This document shows positions 18,340-27,220 of a stretch of DNA of 61,978 nt, piece by piece (positions within the stretch are counted from its first letter, which is position 1; each line of letters begins with the position of its first letter). This DNA comes from Cognaticolwellia aestuarii (GTDB lineage: Bacteria > Pseudomonadota > Gammaproteobacteria > Enterobacterales > Alteromonadaceae). The notes beneath the pieces are model-generated. The model saw only the letters and a list, made by a program, of their open reading frames with translations, did not search any database and had not been told where the DNA came from. Both the position numbers and the translations under genes were made by a program. The stretch covers positions 1 through 61,978 of the forward strand of contig NZ_MUZV01000017.1 in NCBI RefSeq assembly GCF_002000025.1. The letters run 5' to 3'.

Positions 18340-18643
18340 AATGATATCCGTATGTTTAATCTGTATTTAATGCTGACGAAAGTGTTAACAAAACAGTATC
18401 AGTTTGCTGAAGTATTGTCTGTTATTTGTCATGGTTTAGCTTTTACTTTAATCACTAAAGCCACTCAATGTACACTTGAATTTTATTCGTGTAGGGATAT
18501 TTATATCGTTATGCTATAAAAAATGAAGCCATTAACCCTAACCTTGCGATTTATCAAAGTAAGTTGGTTAGATATATATACAATGTCAGCCTTGATGGTT
18601 TAAATCTGTCGTATATATTTTTTAGTAAATAATGGGGAAAAAA
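18340..18643. other. Divergent intergenic region
   Basis: About 300 bases between the esterase gene (-) and the lipoprotein gene (+). I see no operator-like repeat or small gene; both promoters must lie here. Confidence 0.4.
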
Positions 18644-19015
18644 ATGAAAAATTACTTGCTAGTTTTATCAACATTGTTGTTACTAATCATGGGCTGCAGT
18701 AAATCGATTGATGTGCAACTTGATCCAGAATTGACAGTGTTTGTGAGTGCGGGCAGTGACAAAACAATACAGTTAACTAAGCAAGATGCAGCATATAAAA
18801 TGTTGAGTGAATGGTTAAGAGAAAATAATGCTGGCTGGTTACCAACATCAGGCCGATATGCGGGCGGTATTTACTTAACTTCAGGTAGTTACGGTATTCA
18901 AGTGATCGATACTAAGGTTGTGTTGTATTCAAGCATTACCGATAATCCCAGCGCAATTTATGCGCAAGAAATTGAGCGCAGTGATCTGAGAGCATTAAAA
19001 GATCTAGCTAAATAA
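18644..19015 (+). CDS. Small lipoprotein of unknown function
   Basis: 123 aa from the ATG at 18644; the earlier ATG at 18632 overlaps the GGGGA that serves as ribosome site for this one. Lipobox LIMGC gives a lipid-modified Cys at residue 18. The mature part (~105 aa) has no recognised motif; YKMLSEWLRENNAGW and SGRYAGGIYLTSGSYGI suggest a small mixed alpha/beta domain. It ends 70 bases before the opposite-strand LysR gene. Likely envelope-anchored; partner unknown. Confidence 0.65.
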   Translation: MKNYLLVLSTLLLLIMGCSKSIDVQLDPELTVFVSAGSDKTIQLTKQDAAYKMLSEWLRENNAGWLPTSGRYAGGIYLTSGSYGIQVIDTKVVLYSSITDNPSAIYAQEIERSDLRALKDLAK

Positions 19016-19085
19016 ACTCTGGACGGTTGAGCGGACTGTTTATTCAGTTAACCGATAATGCTGATAATCCCTATCTACCCTTAGG

Positions 19086-20021
19086 TTACTTAAGTGCCTC
19101 GCTTGATAAGATGCCTTTATCGTGCAATTGTCGCAAAATTTCTTGGCATTTTTCGCGAAAAGTATCCCGCAATAACCGTACTGCTGGGGTAATTGATTGT
19201 CGACTTGGGCAAATGATCCATAGCTCAGTATCGGTGGTTTTATATTCAGGCATTACATTCACTAACTTACCCGTTAGTAGATCAGAGGCTACATCTAAAG
19301 CTGATTTAGTCGCTAAACCTTTGCTAGCAACACACCAACGTCTCACCAAGTCGCCATCGTTAGCGGCACGATTGCCATTCATTTTAATTTTAAATTTTTC
19401 GCCCTGATGCGAAAATAGCCAAACATTGTGAATTATGTCGCTAAGTTGATAGAACAATCCGTTATGTGTGACTAAATCGTTAGGGTGCGTTGGTGTACCA
19501 TGTTGATCTAAATAGTGCGGGCTTGCACAAAGCAAGCGTGGAACATTACAAACCTTAAAGCCATACATATTTGAATCGGTAGGAGAGCCATAACGCAGGG
19601 CAATATCGACCCCATCTCGATAAAAGTCGATATTACTGTCACTTAGGCTTACCTTTAAGGTGATAGCTTTATGGGTTTGCATAAATGTATCTAACCAAGG
19701 CGTAACAATATTACGGCCAAGATCTGATGAAATAGCAATGCGTAGCTCTCCATCAACTATTGATAAATCGTCTTTTACGTTTTGCTTGGCTTGCTCAAGC
19801 ATCTCTAATGCTTGCTGACAATGTGGAATATAACGCTCTCCTGGCCCACTTAAACGTAAACTACGAGTTGTTCGAATAAATAACTCAACACCCAGCGCTC
19901 GCTCGATACGCTTAATGGCAGCACTTGCCGTAGCCATTTGCATATCTAAGCTGGCTGCAGCGGCAGTTATACTACGAAACTCTGCTACTTTTAATACGAC
20001 ATGTAAGTCTTCTATCTGCAT
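19086..20021 (-). CDS. LysR-family regulator
   Basis: 311 aa. N-terminal winged helix (FRSITAAAASLDMQMATASAAIKRIERALGVELFIRTTRSL), then a periplasmic-binding-type effector domain (LRIAISSDLGRNIVTPWLDTFM, ALRYGSP). It belongs to the large CrgA/AaeR-like group that usually controls a divergent oxidoreductase. The divergent gene here is a quinone-reductase-like enzyme followed by a YgiN-type monooxygenase, and a LysR-type dyad lies at 20036. Effector unknown; a quinone or electrophile is a fair guess. Confidence 0.85.
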   Translation of the reverse strand: MQIEDLHVVLKVAEFRSITAAAASLDMQMATASAAIKRIERALGVELFIRTTRSLRLSGPGERYIPHCQQALEMLEQAKQNVKDDLSIVDGELRIAISSDLGRNIVTPWLDTFMQTHKAITLKVSLSDSNIDFYRDGVDIALRYGSPTDSNMYGFKVCNVPRLLCASPHYLDQHGTPTHPNDLVTHNGLFYQLSDIIHNVWLFSHQGEKFKIKMNGNRAANDGDLVRRWCVASKGLATKSALDVASDLLTGKLVNVMPEYKTTDTELWIICPSRQSITPAVRLLRDTFREKCQEILRQLHDKGILSSEALK

Positions 20022-20035
20022 ATTGTCAAAAAATT

Positions 20036-20052
20036 ATTGATAATGAATCAAT
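20036..20052. promoter_or_regulatory. Candidate LysR binding site
   Basis: Inverted repeat ATTGAT-AATGA-ATCAAT just upstream of the LysR start and ~90 bp before the divergent oxidoreductase gene. The dyad is A+T-rich and fits a T-N11-A type site. Confidence 0.4.
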
Positions 20053-20140
20053 TATTATGCTGTTTAATGCTAATTAATCAAGCGCTATTATGTACCCAAG
20101 TTAAAAGCGTAAACCATGACACAAACAAGTGAGAAATATA

Positions 20141-21181
20141 ATGAAAGCTATTGGATATAACCAGTCGTTACCTATAAGCAACGTAGATTCTTTAATGGAT
20201 ATTGAATTACCACAACCGGTTGCTACTGGACGTGATTTATTAGTCAGAGTTGCTGCGATAGCTGTAAACCCTGTTGATTATAAAATACGCCTTAAAGGCG
20301 CACCTAGCGAAGGCGAATTTAAAGTTTTAGGCTGGGATGCGGTTGGTGAAGTAGTGGCTGTTGGTGAAGATGTTAGTGAATTTTCATTAGGAGATCACGT
20401 CTATTATGCTGGTGATATTACTCGCCAAGGTAGCAATGCTGAATATCAATTGGTTGATGAACGCATTGTTGGCAAAAAACCAAAAAGTTTATCTCAAGCT
20501 GAAGCGGCTGCATTACCACTAACAGCAATTACGGCATGGGAAATGTTATTCGAACACTTAGCCATTAAACAACAGTCTCCAACGAGCAAAGATAAATCAG
20601 CAGATGTTATTTTGGTGGTAGGCGCTGCCGGCGGTGTGGGATCAATTTTCTTACAATTAGCAAAAGCGATCACAGGTGCAACCATCATAGCAACGGCTTC
20701 TCGTGAAAGCTCGCAACAATGGGTGAAAAAATTAGGGGCAGATTATGTTGTTGATCACAGTAAAGCCTTGAAGCCACAAATTGATGCGTTAATTGCCAAC
20801 GAAGGGGTAGGTCAAGTTACTCATGTCGCAAGTTTAAACAGTACAGCGTCATACTTTGACACGTATATAGATTTGCTAGTGCCATTTGGCAAAATAGCTA
20901 TGATTGATGATCCTGAAACTCCACTCGATATTATGAAACTTAAAATGAAAAGTTTGTCATTTCATATTGAGTTTATGTTTGCACGTTCAATGTTTAATGC
21001 TGTTGATATGCAAGAGCAAAGTCACTTATTGAATCGTGTAGCTGAGCTTATTGATCTGGGGTATATCCAAACTACCGTTGGTAAGAACTTAGGGGTAATA
21101 AATGCAGAAAATCTTAAAGCTGCGCACCAAGAATTAGAGTCAGGCACGTCGATAGGCAAGCTAGTGTTACAAGGCTTTTAA
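20141..21181 (+). CDS. Zinc-independent alcohol dehydrogenase / NADPH:quinone reductase family
   Basis: 346 aa MDR-superfamily oxidoreductase. GroES-like N-terminal domain (VAAIAVNPVDYKIR, LGWDAVGEVVAVGEDV) and a Rossmann domain with the nucleotide motif VVGAAGGVGSIFLQLAK at ~152-168. The sequence pattern suits the TIGR02817 zinc-binding-dehydrogenase-like group, but catalytic zinc ligands are missing, as in quinone reductases. ATG at 20141 with AGTGAGA upstream; four codons earlier is weaker. Probably co-transcribed with the monooxygenase that follows by 50 bases. Confidence 0.8.
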   Translation: MKAIGYNQSLPISNVDSLMDIELPQPVATGRDLLVRVAAIAVNPVDYKIRLKGAPSEGEFKVLGWDAVGEVVAVGEDVSEFSLGDHVYYAGDITRQGSNAEYQLVDERIVGKKPKSLSQAEAAALPLTAITAWEMLFEHLAIKQQSPTSKDKSADVILVVGAAGGVGSIFLQLAKAITGATIIATASRESSQQWVKKLGADYVVDHSKALKPQIDALIANEGVGQVTHVASLNSTASYFDTYIDLLVPFGKIAMIDDPETPLDIMKLKMKSLSFHIEFMFARSMFNAVDMQEQSHLLNRVAELIDLGYIQTTVGKNLGVINAENLKAAHQELESGTSIGKLVLQGF

Positions 21182-21231
21182 TAGCAGACAGTAAAAATTA
21201 ACCAAAGGTACTGAATAGTAAGGAAATTATC

Positions 21232-21522
21232 ATGACTCAATTGACTATCGTTGCCAAGATAACCGCACACCCTGAGCAAATTGATTTTGTTAAGGCTGAG
21301 TTAGTAAAACTGATTGAAGTAACGCGGGCAGAGGCGGGCTGTATTAATTATGACCTGCATCAGGATATTAATAACCCAGCACACTTTATGCTTTATGAAA
21401 ATTGGCAAACGCGAGAATTATGGCAAGCACATATGGCCAATCAAGCTTTACAAGATTACGTTAATGCAACACAAGGAGCGGTTGCAGAGTTTACCTTAAG
21501 TGAAATGCATCATATTACATAA
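21232..21522 (+). CDS. Antibiotic-biosynthesis-monooxygenase (ABM/YgiN-like) domain protein
   Basis: 96 aa, a single ferredoxin-like ABM domain (AKITAHPEQIDFVKAELVKL, EAGCINYDLHQDINNPAHFMLYENW). Such dimeric proteins oxidise quinols or remove reactive quinones without cofactors. AAGGAAATTATC precedes the ATG. Placement behind a quinone-reductase-like gene and a divergent LysR gene suggests a small quinone/electrophile detoxification operon, which is an inference from context. Confidence 0.82.
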   Translation: MTQLTIVAKITAHPEQIDFVKAELVKLIEVTRAEAGCINYDLHQDINNPAHFMLYENWQTRELWQAHMANQALQDYVNATQGAVAEFTLSEMHHIT

Positions 21523-21532
21523 TCTTGTTAAG

Positions 21533-21571
21533 AGTGGCTTATATAACCGAACTTAGGCGATATAAGCCACT
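21533..21571. terminator. Inverted repeat, probable bidirectional terminator
   Basis: Perfect 12-bp arms AGTGGCTTATAT (21533-21544) and ATATAAGCCACT (21560-21571) with a 15-base loop, between convergent genes. No long T-run follows on either side. Confidence 0.5.
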
Positions 21572-21702
21572 TATTCAGATGTGTTTCTAGTTTGCAGCAG
21601 CATCGATATTTACCTCTACAACAACTTACTTTGCCTCGCTAATACAACTTTCTTGGATAATATTACACGCAAGATTTTGTCGCCAACTGCAGTTAGATTA
21701 AC

Positions 21703-21846
21703 TCATTTCACTACTATAGTTATGATCTTTATAATCTCTTCAATCAATGTGGGCTGCTGTGGTGGTTCTTTTTTACCACCAGTAGCAAATGCAGATGAAC
21801 TAATGGCAAGAGTGGCGATGATCAAAGCTAATTTTAATGTTTTCAT
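21703..21846 (-). CDS. 47-aa secreted peptide (new small gene)
   Basis: ATG at 21846, stop TGA at 21703-21705. The first 21 residues are a clean signal peptide (start MKTLKLALIIATLAISSS, cleavage expected after AFA). The mature peptide is about 26 aa: a short TGGKKEPPQQP head and a hydrophobic, amphipathic helix-like tail TLIEEIIKIITIVVK. AAGGA lies 6 bases before the ATG and inside a perfect 12-bp stem (see 21852-21906). The antisense frame at 21581-21859 is its shadow. No homologue recognised. Membrane-active or signalling peptide are the obvious possibilities, unproven. Confidence 0.65.
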   Translation of the reverse strand: MKTLKLALIIATLAISSSAFATGGKKEPPQQPTLIEEIIKIITIVVK

Positions 21847-21851
21847 GGTTA

Positions 21852-21906
21852 TTCCTTAATAATAAAAAGTTAGGTGGATTTAAATCCACACCCCATTATT
21901 AAGGAA
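21852..21906 (-). promoter_or_regulatory. Shine-Dalgarno-sequestering hairpin in a 5' UTR
   Basis: On the minus strand, TTCCTTAATAAT (21906-21895) pairs perfectly over 12 bp with ATTATTAAGGAA (21863-21852), and the second arm contains the AAGGA of the 47-aa peptide gene. Inside the loop sits a 16-bp perfect palindrome GTGGATTTAAATCCAC (21874-21889) that can form its own stem. The closing stem is nearly all A-U, so it could melt with temperature; a ligand- or protein-controlled switch is the alternative. Confidence 0.6.
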
Positions 21907-21990
21907 AAGCACTTAGAGTTATATCATAGACACTATATTTGATTGCTTTTTAAGCAATTGATTGGTTGTTCATTGCTTGAACTCTTTGTT

Positions 21991-22719
21991 TTAAGCGGAG
22001 AATTTATAATTAGATTTGATGATAAAGTTGACAATAAAAAATAATGTTGCAGCAGATAAAATATGCACAGTTTCAGAATAGAAGTTATAAATAAATAAAG
22101 GCTTTAATGGTGTTAAGTGGCGTAGTAAATATTCTGCAATCATAATAACAACGACGACAATATTTACCATTGCGAGTGTATATAACTGCATATCTACAGA
22201 GGTGTGCTTGAGAGGTTGGGTGACAGTGCTTTTAATAACTGCCAAGCGCTGAAACTTTCTAAATATCGGGATACGAAGAAAGATGAGATGTCTCGTGACC
22301 ATATTTAGCATCAACATAGCAATATAAGAGTGTATTCTTGGGGCTTTATAATCAGTTAAGCACCAATATATTTCGCTTATTATACAAATGATGACAGTAG
22401 GTGAAATAATCCGTCTGATCAATTTATCGTACCAAAATAACTTAATTAGCCAGAGTGATAATAAATAAATTAATGGTTTGATAAAGAGGTAACTACTAGA
22501 GAAAAAAACAATTTCTTCCAGCGAGCGTTCAAACAAAAAAATCAAAGCAATACTGATAATATTGGCATTATGAATATTAAAGCAAATTAGACCGAATAAA
22601 AAAATAATAAATAAGCGATCATAATATTGTGCATAGCCAAAGGAAAGTAATGCAATCGTTAAAAATAGAACGGCTAAAAGGCTAGTAATACCAGTACCAA
22701 TATATTGGCGTAATATCAT
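21991..22719 (-). CDS. Polytopic membrane protein of unknown function
   Basis: 242 aa with six or seven hydrophobic segments spread over the whole length (first ILRQYIGTGITSLLAVLFLTIALLSF in two pieces, last AATLFFIVNFIIKS). Basic residues cluster in RHLIFLRIPIFRKFQRLAVIK near 145-165, probably a cytoplasmic loop. Its ATG lies 3 bases after the stop of the XRE-type regulator gene, so the two form a tight operon. I recognise no family. Small regulator/membrane-protein pairs of this kind often act as a sensing unit, but that is only analogy. Confidence 0.65.
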   Translation of the reverse strand: MILRQYIGTGITSLLAVLFLTIALLSFGYAQYYDRLFIIFLFGLICFNIHNANIISIALIFLFERSLEEIVFFSSSYLFIKPLIYLLSLWLIKLFWYDKLIRRIISPTVIICIISEIYWCLTDYKAPRIHSYIAMLMLNMVTRHLIFLRIPIFRKFQRLAVIKSTVTQPLKHTSVDMQLYTLAMVNIVVVVIMIAEYLLRHLTPLKPLFIYNFYSETVHILSAATLFFIVNFIIKSNYKFSA

Positions 22720-22722
22720 GAA

Positions 22723-22971
22723 TTACATGCCAAAAAATTTCATTACCTGCACTTTAAATGACAACTGACTTGATTCAGATACTGACTTACGGCACGCAAG
22801 CCACCAAGCATTAACCACTTCAAGGCTCAGCGAGTCAATGGTTTTAGGGTGTTCATTCTCAATGGCAACAACAGTTTCTCGGCTGATACCGATTTTACTG
22901 GCAAGTACTTTTTGTGTAAAACCAGCCTCTTTTCTTAAGCTTTTTAATTCTAATCCGGAAAAATGTGCCAT
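22723..22971 (-). CDS. XRE-family helix-turn-helix regulator
   Basis: 82 aa. One Cro/CI-type helix-turn-helix at ~8-62: LELKSLRKEAGFTQKVLASKIGISRETVVAIEN. Longer than a minimal HTH by a C-terminal ~20 residues ending in VMKFFGM. First gene of a two-gene operon with a membrane protein (22719-21991). It is divergent from the CNNM/CorC-type gene at 23177 with ~200 bases between. Likely autoregulates its operon; no clear operator seen. Confidence 0.75.
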   Translation of the reverse strand: MAHFSGLELKSLRKEAGFTQKVLASKIGISRETVVAIENEHPKTIDSLSLEVVNAWWLACRKSVSESSQLSFKVQVMKFFGM

Positions 22972-23176
22972 GTGTATTTATCAAAATTGCTACGATTATT
23001 TACATTTTAAGAACTTATTATCTACAGGGCAATCAATTAAGGTATTTTTTGTACAATTAATTAGCAAAACTATATTAATTTCAGCCTAAAGGTCGAAACC
23101 AAACATAAAGTTATTGCTGACATTATGGTATGCTATTTTTCTGAAAATTTATGTTTTGTTGATACGGAATAACAGC

Positions 23177-24232
23177 GTGACCTTACTTTTAATTTATTTA
23201 ACCATTGCTATAGGTGTTTCATTTCTCTGTTCAGTATTAGAAGCGGTTTTATTGTCAATAACCCCGAGTTATGTTGAGCAAATGAAAACCAATAAGCCCA
23301 AATCTGCCGCCGTTTTGGTGAAAGTTAAAACACGTTTAGAAGAGTCTTTGTCGAGTATTTTAATTCTTAATACCTTTGCTCATACTATGGGGGCTGCAGG
23401 TGTTGGGGCACAGGCACTTGGCATATTCGGAGAAAAATGGGAAACCGCAATTGCAATTTTACTAACTTTAGTTATCTTGTATTTTTCAGAAATTATTCCT
23501 AAAACCTTGGGGGCAACATTTTGGCGTAGTTTGGCCATACCTTCTGCCCATGTTATTGCTTGGCTAGTTCGTATCGTTTATCCGCTAGTGTGGTTAGCAA
23601 CTCGACTTACGCGTTTATTTAAAAAAGATAAAACCAGTGAAATTACCCGAGAAGAAATTATTGCCTTAGCGTCGCTAGGTCATAAAGACGGTAGTTTGTT
23701 TTCACAAGAAAACGAATACTTATCTAATATGCTGAATTTACGTGAATTGCGTACCGGTGATGTTTTTACTCCGCGTACCGTTGTTCATATGCTACATCAA
23801 GATCTTACGGTGACTGCGGCTTTAAACCATGAACAAACTCGTCAATTCACTCGTATTCCAGTTTACGGTAATACGATTGATGACATTACCGGCAAAGTGA
23901 TTAAAGGTGATCTATATGAAGCCGAGCGTAATGGCCACGGAGAGAAGCCTATTAGTAATTTTGTTACACCGCTAACGGCTGTATCTGAAAAATTACCAGT
24001 TCAACAATTATTAGATATTTTCATTAAAAATCGTATGCATATATACGCGGTTGAAGATGAATATGGACAAACATCTGGTGTTGTTACTTTGGAAGATGCC
24101 ATTGAAACCTTACTCGGTCGAGAAATTGTTGATGAAAGTGATGCGGTAACTGATATGCAAGCTTTAGCACGTGATAAATATCGTGATAGGTTAAGAGGGC
24201 TTAAGCAGCCAAATGATGAGCAAGCTAAATAG
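23177..24232 (+). CDS. CNNM/CorC-type membrane protein (DUF21 + CBS pair)
   Basis: 351 aa from a GTG at 23177 with ACGGAAT upstream; the ATG at 23114 would add 21 residues not usual for this family, whose members begin with a sequence like TLLLIYLTIAIGVSFLCS. DUF21 membrane domain with three or four helices (~1-150; FLCSVLEAVLLSITPSYVEQ, EIIPKTLGATFWR), then two CBS motifs at ~195-320 (MLNLRELRTGDVFTPRTVV, IYAVEDEYGQTSGVVTLEDAIETLLGREIVDE). Relatives transport or regulate Mg2+/Co2+ or Na+; the C-terminal CorC_HlyC domain is missing, making it a short form. Confidence 0.82.
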   Translation: MTLLLIYLTIAIGVSFLCSVLEAVLLSITPSYVEQMKTNKPKSAAVLVKVKTRLEESLSSILILNTFAHTMGAAGVGAQALGIFGEKWETAIAILLTLVILYFSEIIPKTLGATFWRSLAIPSAHVIAWLVRIVYPLVWLATRLTRLFKKDKTSEITREEIIALASLGHKDGSLFSQENEYLSNMLNLRELRTGDVFTPRTVVHMLHQDLTVTAALNHEQTRQFTRIPVYGNTIDDITGKVIKGDLYEAERNGHGEKPISNFVTPLTAVSEKLPVQQLLDIFIKNRMHIYAVEDEYGQTSGVVTLEDAIETLLGREIVDESDAVTDMQALARDKYRDRLRGLKQPNDEQAK

Positions 24233-24404
24233 TCAGAAAGGGTAAGTGTTAACTAGTTGAACTTGAAAATTTAATTTTTTCTTATTTCAGCTTCATAGTG
24301 TGTTACTTAATAATCTGTAAACCGTGTTGGCGGAGTGAGTGAACTAAAACAAAGACTATTACGTAGTAATGGTTATACATTCATCTTTTATTAAGAAAAC
24401 TAAA

Positions 24405-24929
24405 ATGAAAATAATCACATTAACGCTTGCCCTGTTATTGCTTAGCGGTTGTAGCACGGTATATCCAAATAAAGATATCACGGGTCAGGTATTTCCACAG
24501 GTGGTTGGGCAGTCCTTAGAAAAAAATACTGTCACTATTCCTAATGACTTTACTGGTGAAGTTACTTTATTGCTTATTGGATATGTGCAAAATTCACAGT
24601 TTGATATTGATCGTTGGTTAATCGCGTTAGATATGACTGAAACCCAAGTTAATGCCTATGAAATACCGACTATTCAAGGCTTATTTCCACAAATGTTTAG
24701 TACCGTTATTGATAATGGTATGCGAGCAGGCATCCCTAAAGCCTTATGGAAAGGTGTCGTTACCGTTTATGATGATGGTGAGAAAGTTCAAGCACTTACC
24801 GGTAATGAAAATGCTTCTAATGCACGTGTAGTGTTATTAGATGAACAAGGTAAAATTTTGTATTTTTATGATCAAGGTTTTGCTGTTGCAGCATTAAATG
24901 AGGTAAGAGCTATTCTAGCAGTGCAATAG
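24405..24929 (+). CDS. Lipoprotein, possibly thioredoxin-like fold
   Basis: 174 aa from the internal ATG at 24405 (MKIITLTLALLLLSGC); the longer frame from 24369 puts a basic, poorly placed extension before the signal. Lipobox LLSGC with Cys 16. The mature part opens with DITGQVFPQVVGQSLE and EVTLLLIGYVQNSQFDIDRWLIAL and ends ARVVLLDEQGKILYFYDQGF, an order of strands like thioredoxin-like YtfJ/ATP10 proteins, but without CxxC. A bidirectional terminator follows. Function unknown; the fold call is tentative. Confidence 0.62.
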   Translation: MKIITLTLALLLLSGCSTVYPNKDITGQVFPQVVGQSLEKNTVTIPNDFTGEVTLLLIGYVQNSQFDIDRWLIALDMTETQVNAYEIPTIQGLFPQMFSTVIDNGMRAGIPKALWKGVVTVYDDGEKVQALTGNENASNARVVLLDEQGKILYFYDQGFAVAALNEVRAILAVQ

Positions 24930-24950
24930 TACGGCAGAGTGATTTAAAAT

Positions 24951-24987
24951 AAAGCGAGTATTGAAACATTCATACTCGCTTTTTTAT
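24951..24987. terminator. Bidirectional intrinsic terminator
   Basis: Perfect 11-bp stem AAAGCGAGTAT / ATACTCGCTTT with a 10-base loop and T-run TTTTTT after it; serves the lipoprotein gene and the convergent yqhD. Confidence 0.85.
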
Positions 24988-25010
24988 TTGTGCTGACGAT
25001 GATTAACGCG

Positions 25011-26159
25011 TTATTTTACCGCTAATTCTAAAATCTCACGACTTTGCGTTAACGTTATCGCTTGGTTCTCACCGAGTTTTAACATGTTATGTGCCTCAAG
25101 CTGTGCAATAATTTTATCGATTGCTGCAGTTTTATCATCACCATGTTCGGTTAATTGTGTTGCAACATTTAGGCTATGGTAAAATGCTTCAATTGCTTCA
25201 ATTGTACGCTCTGCTAGGTCATCACTCGCTGCTAAAGCAAAAACATTTCTGCCTAATTGTTCTAATTTATCTTTTTTAACCGCTAGTTGATTACGTAATA
25301 ATGATGGTTGAATAATCGCGAGTGAACGCGCATGGTCAACACCATAAAGGGCAGTTAACTCGTGACCAATCATGTGTGTAGCCCAGTCATGCGGCACACC
25401 AGCACCAATTAAACCATTCAGAGCTTGGTTTGCCGTCCACATTAAGTTTTCACGCCAATGTAATGTTTCGCGCTGGTCGTATTGTTCAGTAAGTACTAGT
25501 AAGTTTTTCAGGAGTGCTTCAGCATAGCCATCTTGCACCATTGCACCTGTGGGTAATGTTAAGTATTGCTCACAAATATGTACCCAAGCATCCACTAAAC
25601 CATTGATTAACTGGCGTTCAGGCAATGTTTTCATGGCGTCGGCGTCAAGTACCGCAAATTTCGGTTGTACGGCTGGCGCAAAGAACGGGAGTTTATCTTG
25701 GGTTGCTGCGCGAGTGATCACCGAACCCGCGTTTGACTCTGAGCCTGTCGCAGGTAAAGTCAGTACTGCACCAATGGCGATAGCTTCAGTAACAGAGTGT
25801 TTACCTAGTAAAATATCCCACCCGGCACCATCATAGCAGGCCGCTGCGGCAACATACTTCGCACCATCAATAACTGAACCACCACCAACAGCAAGTATGT
25901 AATCAATTTTTTCAGCTTTAGCGATAACCACGGCTTTATCTAACGTTTCCATGGTTGGGTTTGGCTCGACACCTGAAAACTCTAGCCAAGTGTGATTAGC
26001 GAGTGCACTTTGTACTTGTTGATAAACACCATTTTTTTTAATAGAGCCGCCACCATAAATAACTAATACTTTGCTAGCACTCGGAATAGCGTCGCTAACA
26101 CTGGCAATTTTACCTTGACCAAAATGAATTTGAGTTGGATTAACGTATGAAAATTCCAT
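25011..26159 (-). CDS. yqhD: NADPH-dependent iron-containing aldehyde reductase (YqhD-type)
   Basis: 382 aa. Group III iron/zinc alcohol dehydrogenase: cofactor region AVGGGSVIDGAKY (~90-102) and PATGSESNAGSVI; metal ligands D190, H194 (LVDAWVHICEQYL), H262 and H276 (THMIGHELT, GVDHARSLA). It agrees with YqhD, which reduces short-chain and lipid-derived aldehydes in the cytoplasm with NADPH. The divergent AraC gene (26318) has the N-terminal domain of YqhC, the known activator of yqhD, which supports the assignment strongly. Confidence 0.9.
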   Translation of the reverse strand: MEFSYVNPTQIHFGQGKIASVSDAIPSASKVLVIYGGGSIKKNGVYQQVQSALANHTWLEFSGVEPNPTMETLDKAVVIAKAEKIDYILAVGGGSVIDGAKYVAAAACYDGAGWDILLGKHSVTEAIAIGAVLTLPATGSESNAGSVITRAATQDKLPFFAPAVQPKFAVLDADAMKTLPERQLINGLVDAWVHICEQYLTLPTGAMVQDGYAEALLKNLLVLTEQYDQRETLHWRENLMWTANQALNGLIGAGVPHDWATHMIGHELTALYGVDHARSLAIIQPSLLRNQLAVKKDKLEQLGRNVFALAASDDLAERTIEAIEAFYHSLNVATQLTEHGDDKTAAIDKIIAQLEAHNMLKLGENQAITLTQSREILELAVK

Positions 26160-26317
26160 GGAACACCTTATTTAATATTTAGCTAATGAAAAAGTACAGT
26201 GACTTTTGATATGTTGCATATTAATGTATTTTTCATGACTTAAATAGCCAGATTTATCGATAATCATTGCCTATTTGTGTAAAATGTTATTTTTAAATAG
26301 CAAGCACAAGGAAAATT

Positions 26318-27220
26318 ATGCAAGCGTTAGCACCATTAATGCAATCCTTCAGTCAATTTAAGTCATTACAAGGCTTGAATGGCATGTATAAAACGGTTAT
26401 TCCTGGCGTAAAATTTTATCGTGCTGACACCAGTAGTGCTCGTGAGCCTTTACTTTATCAGTCTGGCATAATTATTTTGGGGCAGGGAAGAAAAAATATT
26501 TATATTGCAGATAGTTGTGTGCAATATGGCTCAGGTGATTATTTAGTGTTGGGTGTGCCTATGGCGCTAGAGTGTGAAGCTTTTGCTGAGGAATCTTTGC
26601 CTATTATGGGCTTGGCAATTGATGTCGATTCTCATACTTTGCATAAGCTTGTTGGTCAAATTGATGAGCAGGGGAAAACCATTTGTGGCACTAGCCAACA
26701 TGATAAAAATGCTCTTGACTTTGGTGTTAAATCAAACAGTGTTTGCGAAGACTTTAATAATACTGTGATACGTTTGTTGAAGGTTTTACATAACGATATG
26801 GAAGCGGCAATTTTAGGCCCTGCTATCGTGGAAGAAATTGTTTATCGTACGCTTGTCGGAGAAAATGGTCATATTTTGTTTGATTTAGCACGTCATGATG
26901 GTCATTACGCAAGAATTGCCCGTATTCTTGATACTTTGCACAAAGAATATGCAGAGGTGATATCTGTTGAGCATCTCGCAAATAAAGCCCATATGAGTGT
27001 TTCCGGCTTCCACCGAGCATTTCGGCAGGTTACGAATGAAACCCCATTACAGTATTTAAAAAAAATTCGCTTAAATAAAGCGAAAGATCTGATTGTCACC
27101 GATGGCAAGCAAGCCACGGAAGCAGCTGCTTTAGTTGGGTATACCAGTCCATCGCAATTTAGCCGAGAATTTAAACGCCATTTTAATGCTACTCCTAAAC
27201 GAATAAATATGGATGCATAA
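26318..27220 (+). CDS. yqhC: AraC-family activator of the aldehyde reductase gene (YqhC-like)
   Basis: 300 aa. Residues ~25-150 are an AraC_N domain (LYQSGIIILGQGRKNIYIAD, YGSGDYLVLGVPMALECEA); residues ~195-296 carry the double helix-turn-helix (ISVEHLANKAHMSVSGFHRAF, ATEAAALVGYTSPSQFSREFK). In E. coli, YqhC senses reactive aldehydes and activates yqhD; the divergent arrangement with 158 bases between the genes is the same here. AAGGAAAATT precedes the ATG. Confidence 0.85.
   Translation: MQALAPLMQSFSQFKSLQGLNGMYKTVIPGVKFYRADTSSAREPLLYQSGIIILGQGRKNIYIADSCVQYGSGDYLVLGVPMALECEAFAEESLPIMGLAIDVDSHTLHKLVGQIDEQGKTICGTSQHDKNALDFGVKSNSVCEDFNNTVIRLLKVLHNDMEAAILGPAIVEEIVYRTLVGENGHILFDLARHDGHYARIARILDTLHKEYAEVISVEHLANKAHMSVSGFHRAFRQVTNETPLQYLKKIRLNKAKDLIVTDGKQATEAAALVGYTSPSQFSREFKRHFNATPKRINMDA

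Noticed and set aside
21581-21859. 92-codon frame on the plus strand
   Set aside because: Shadow of the 47-aa secreted peptide gene on the minus strand, which has signal peptide and ribosome site.
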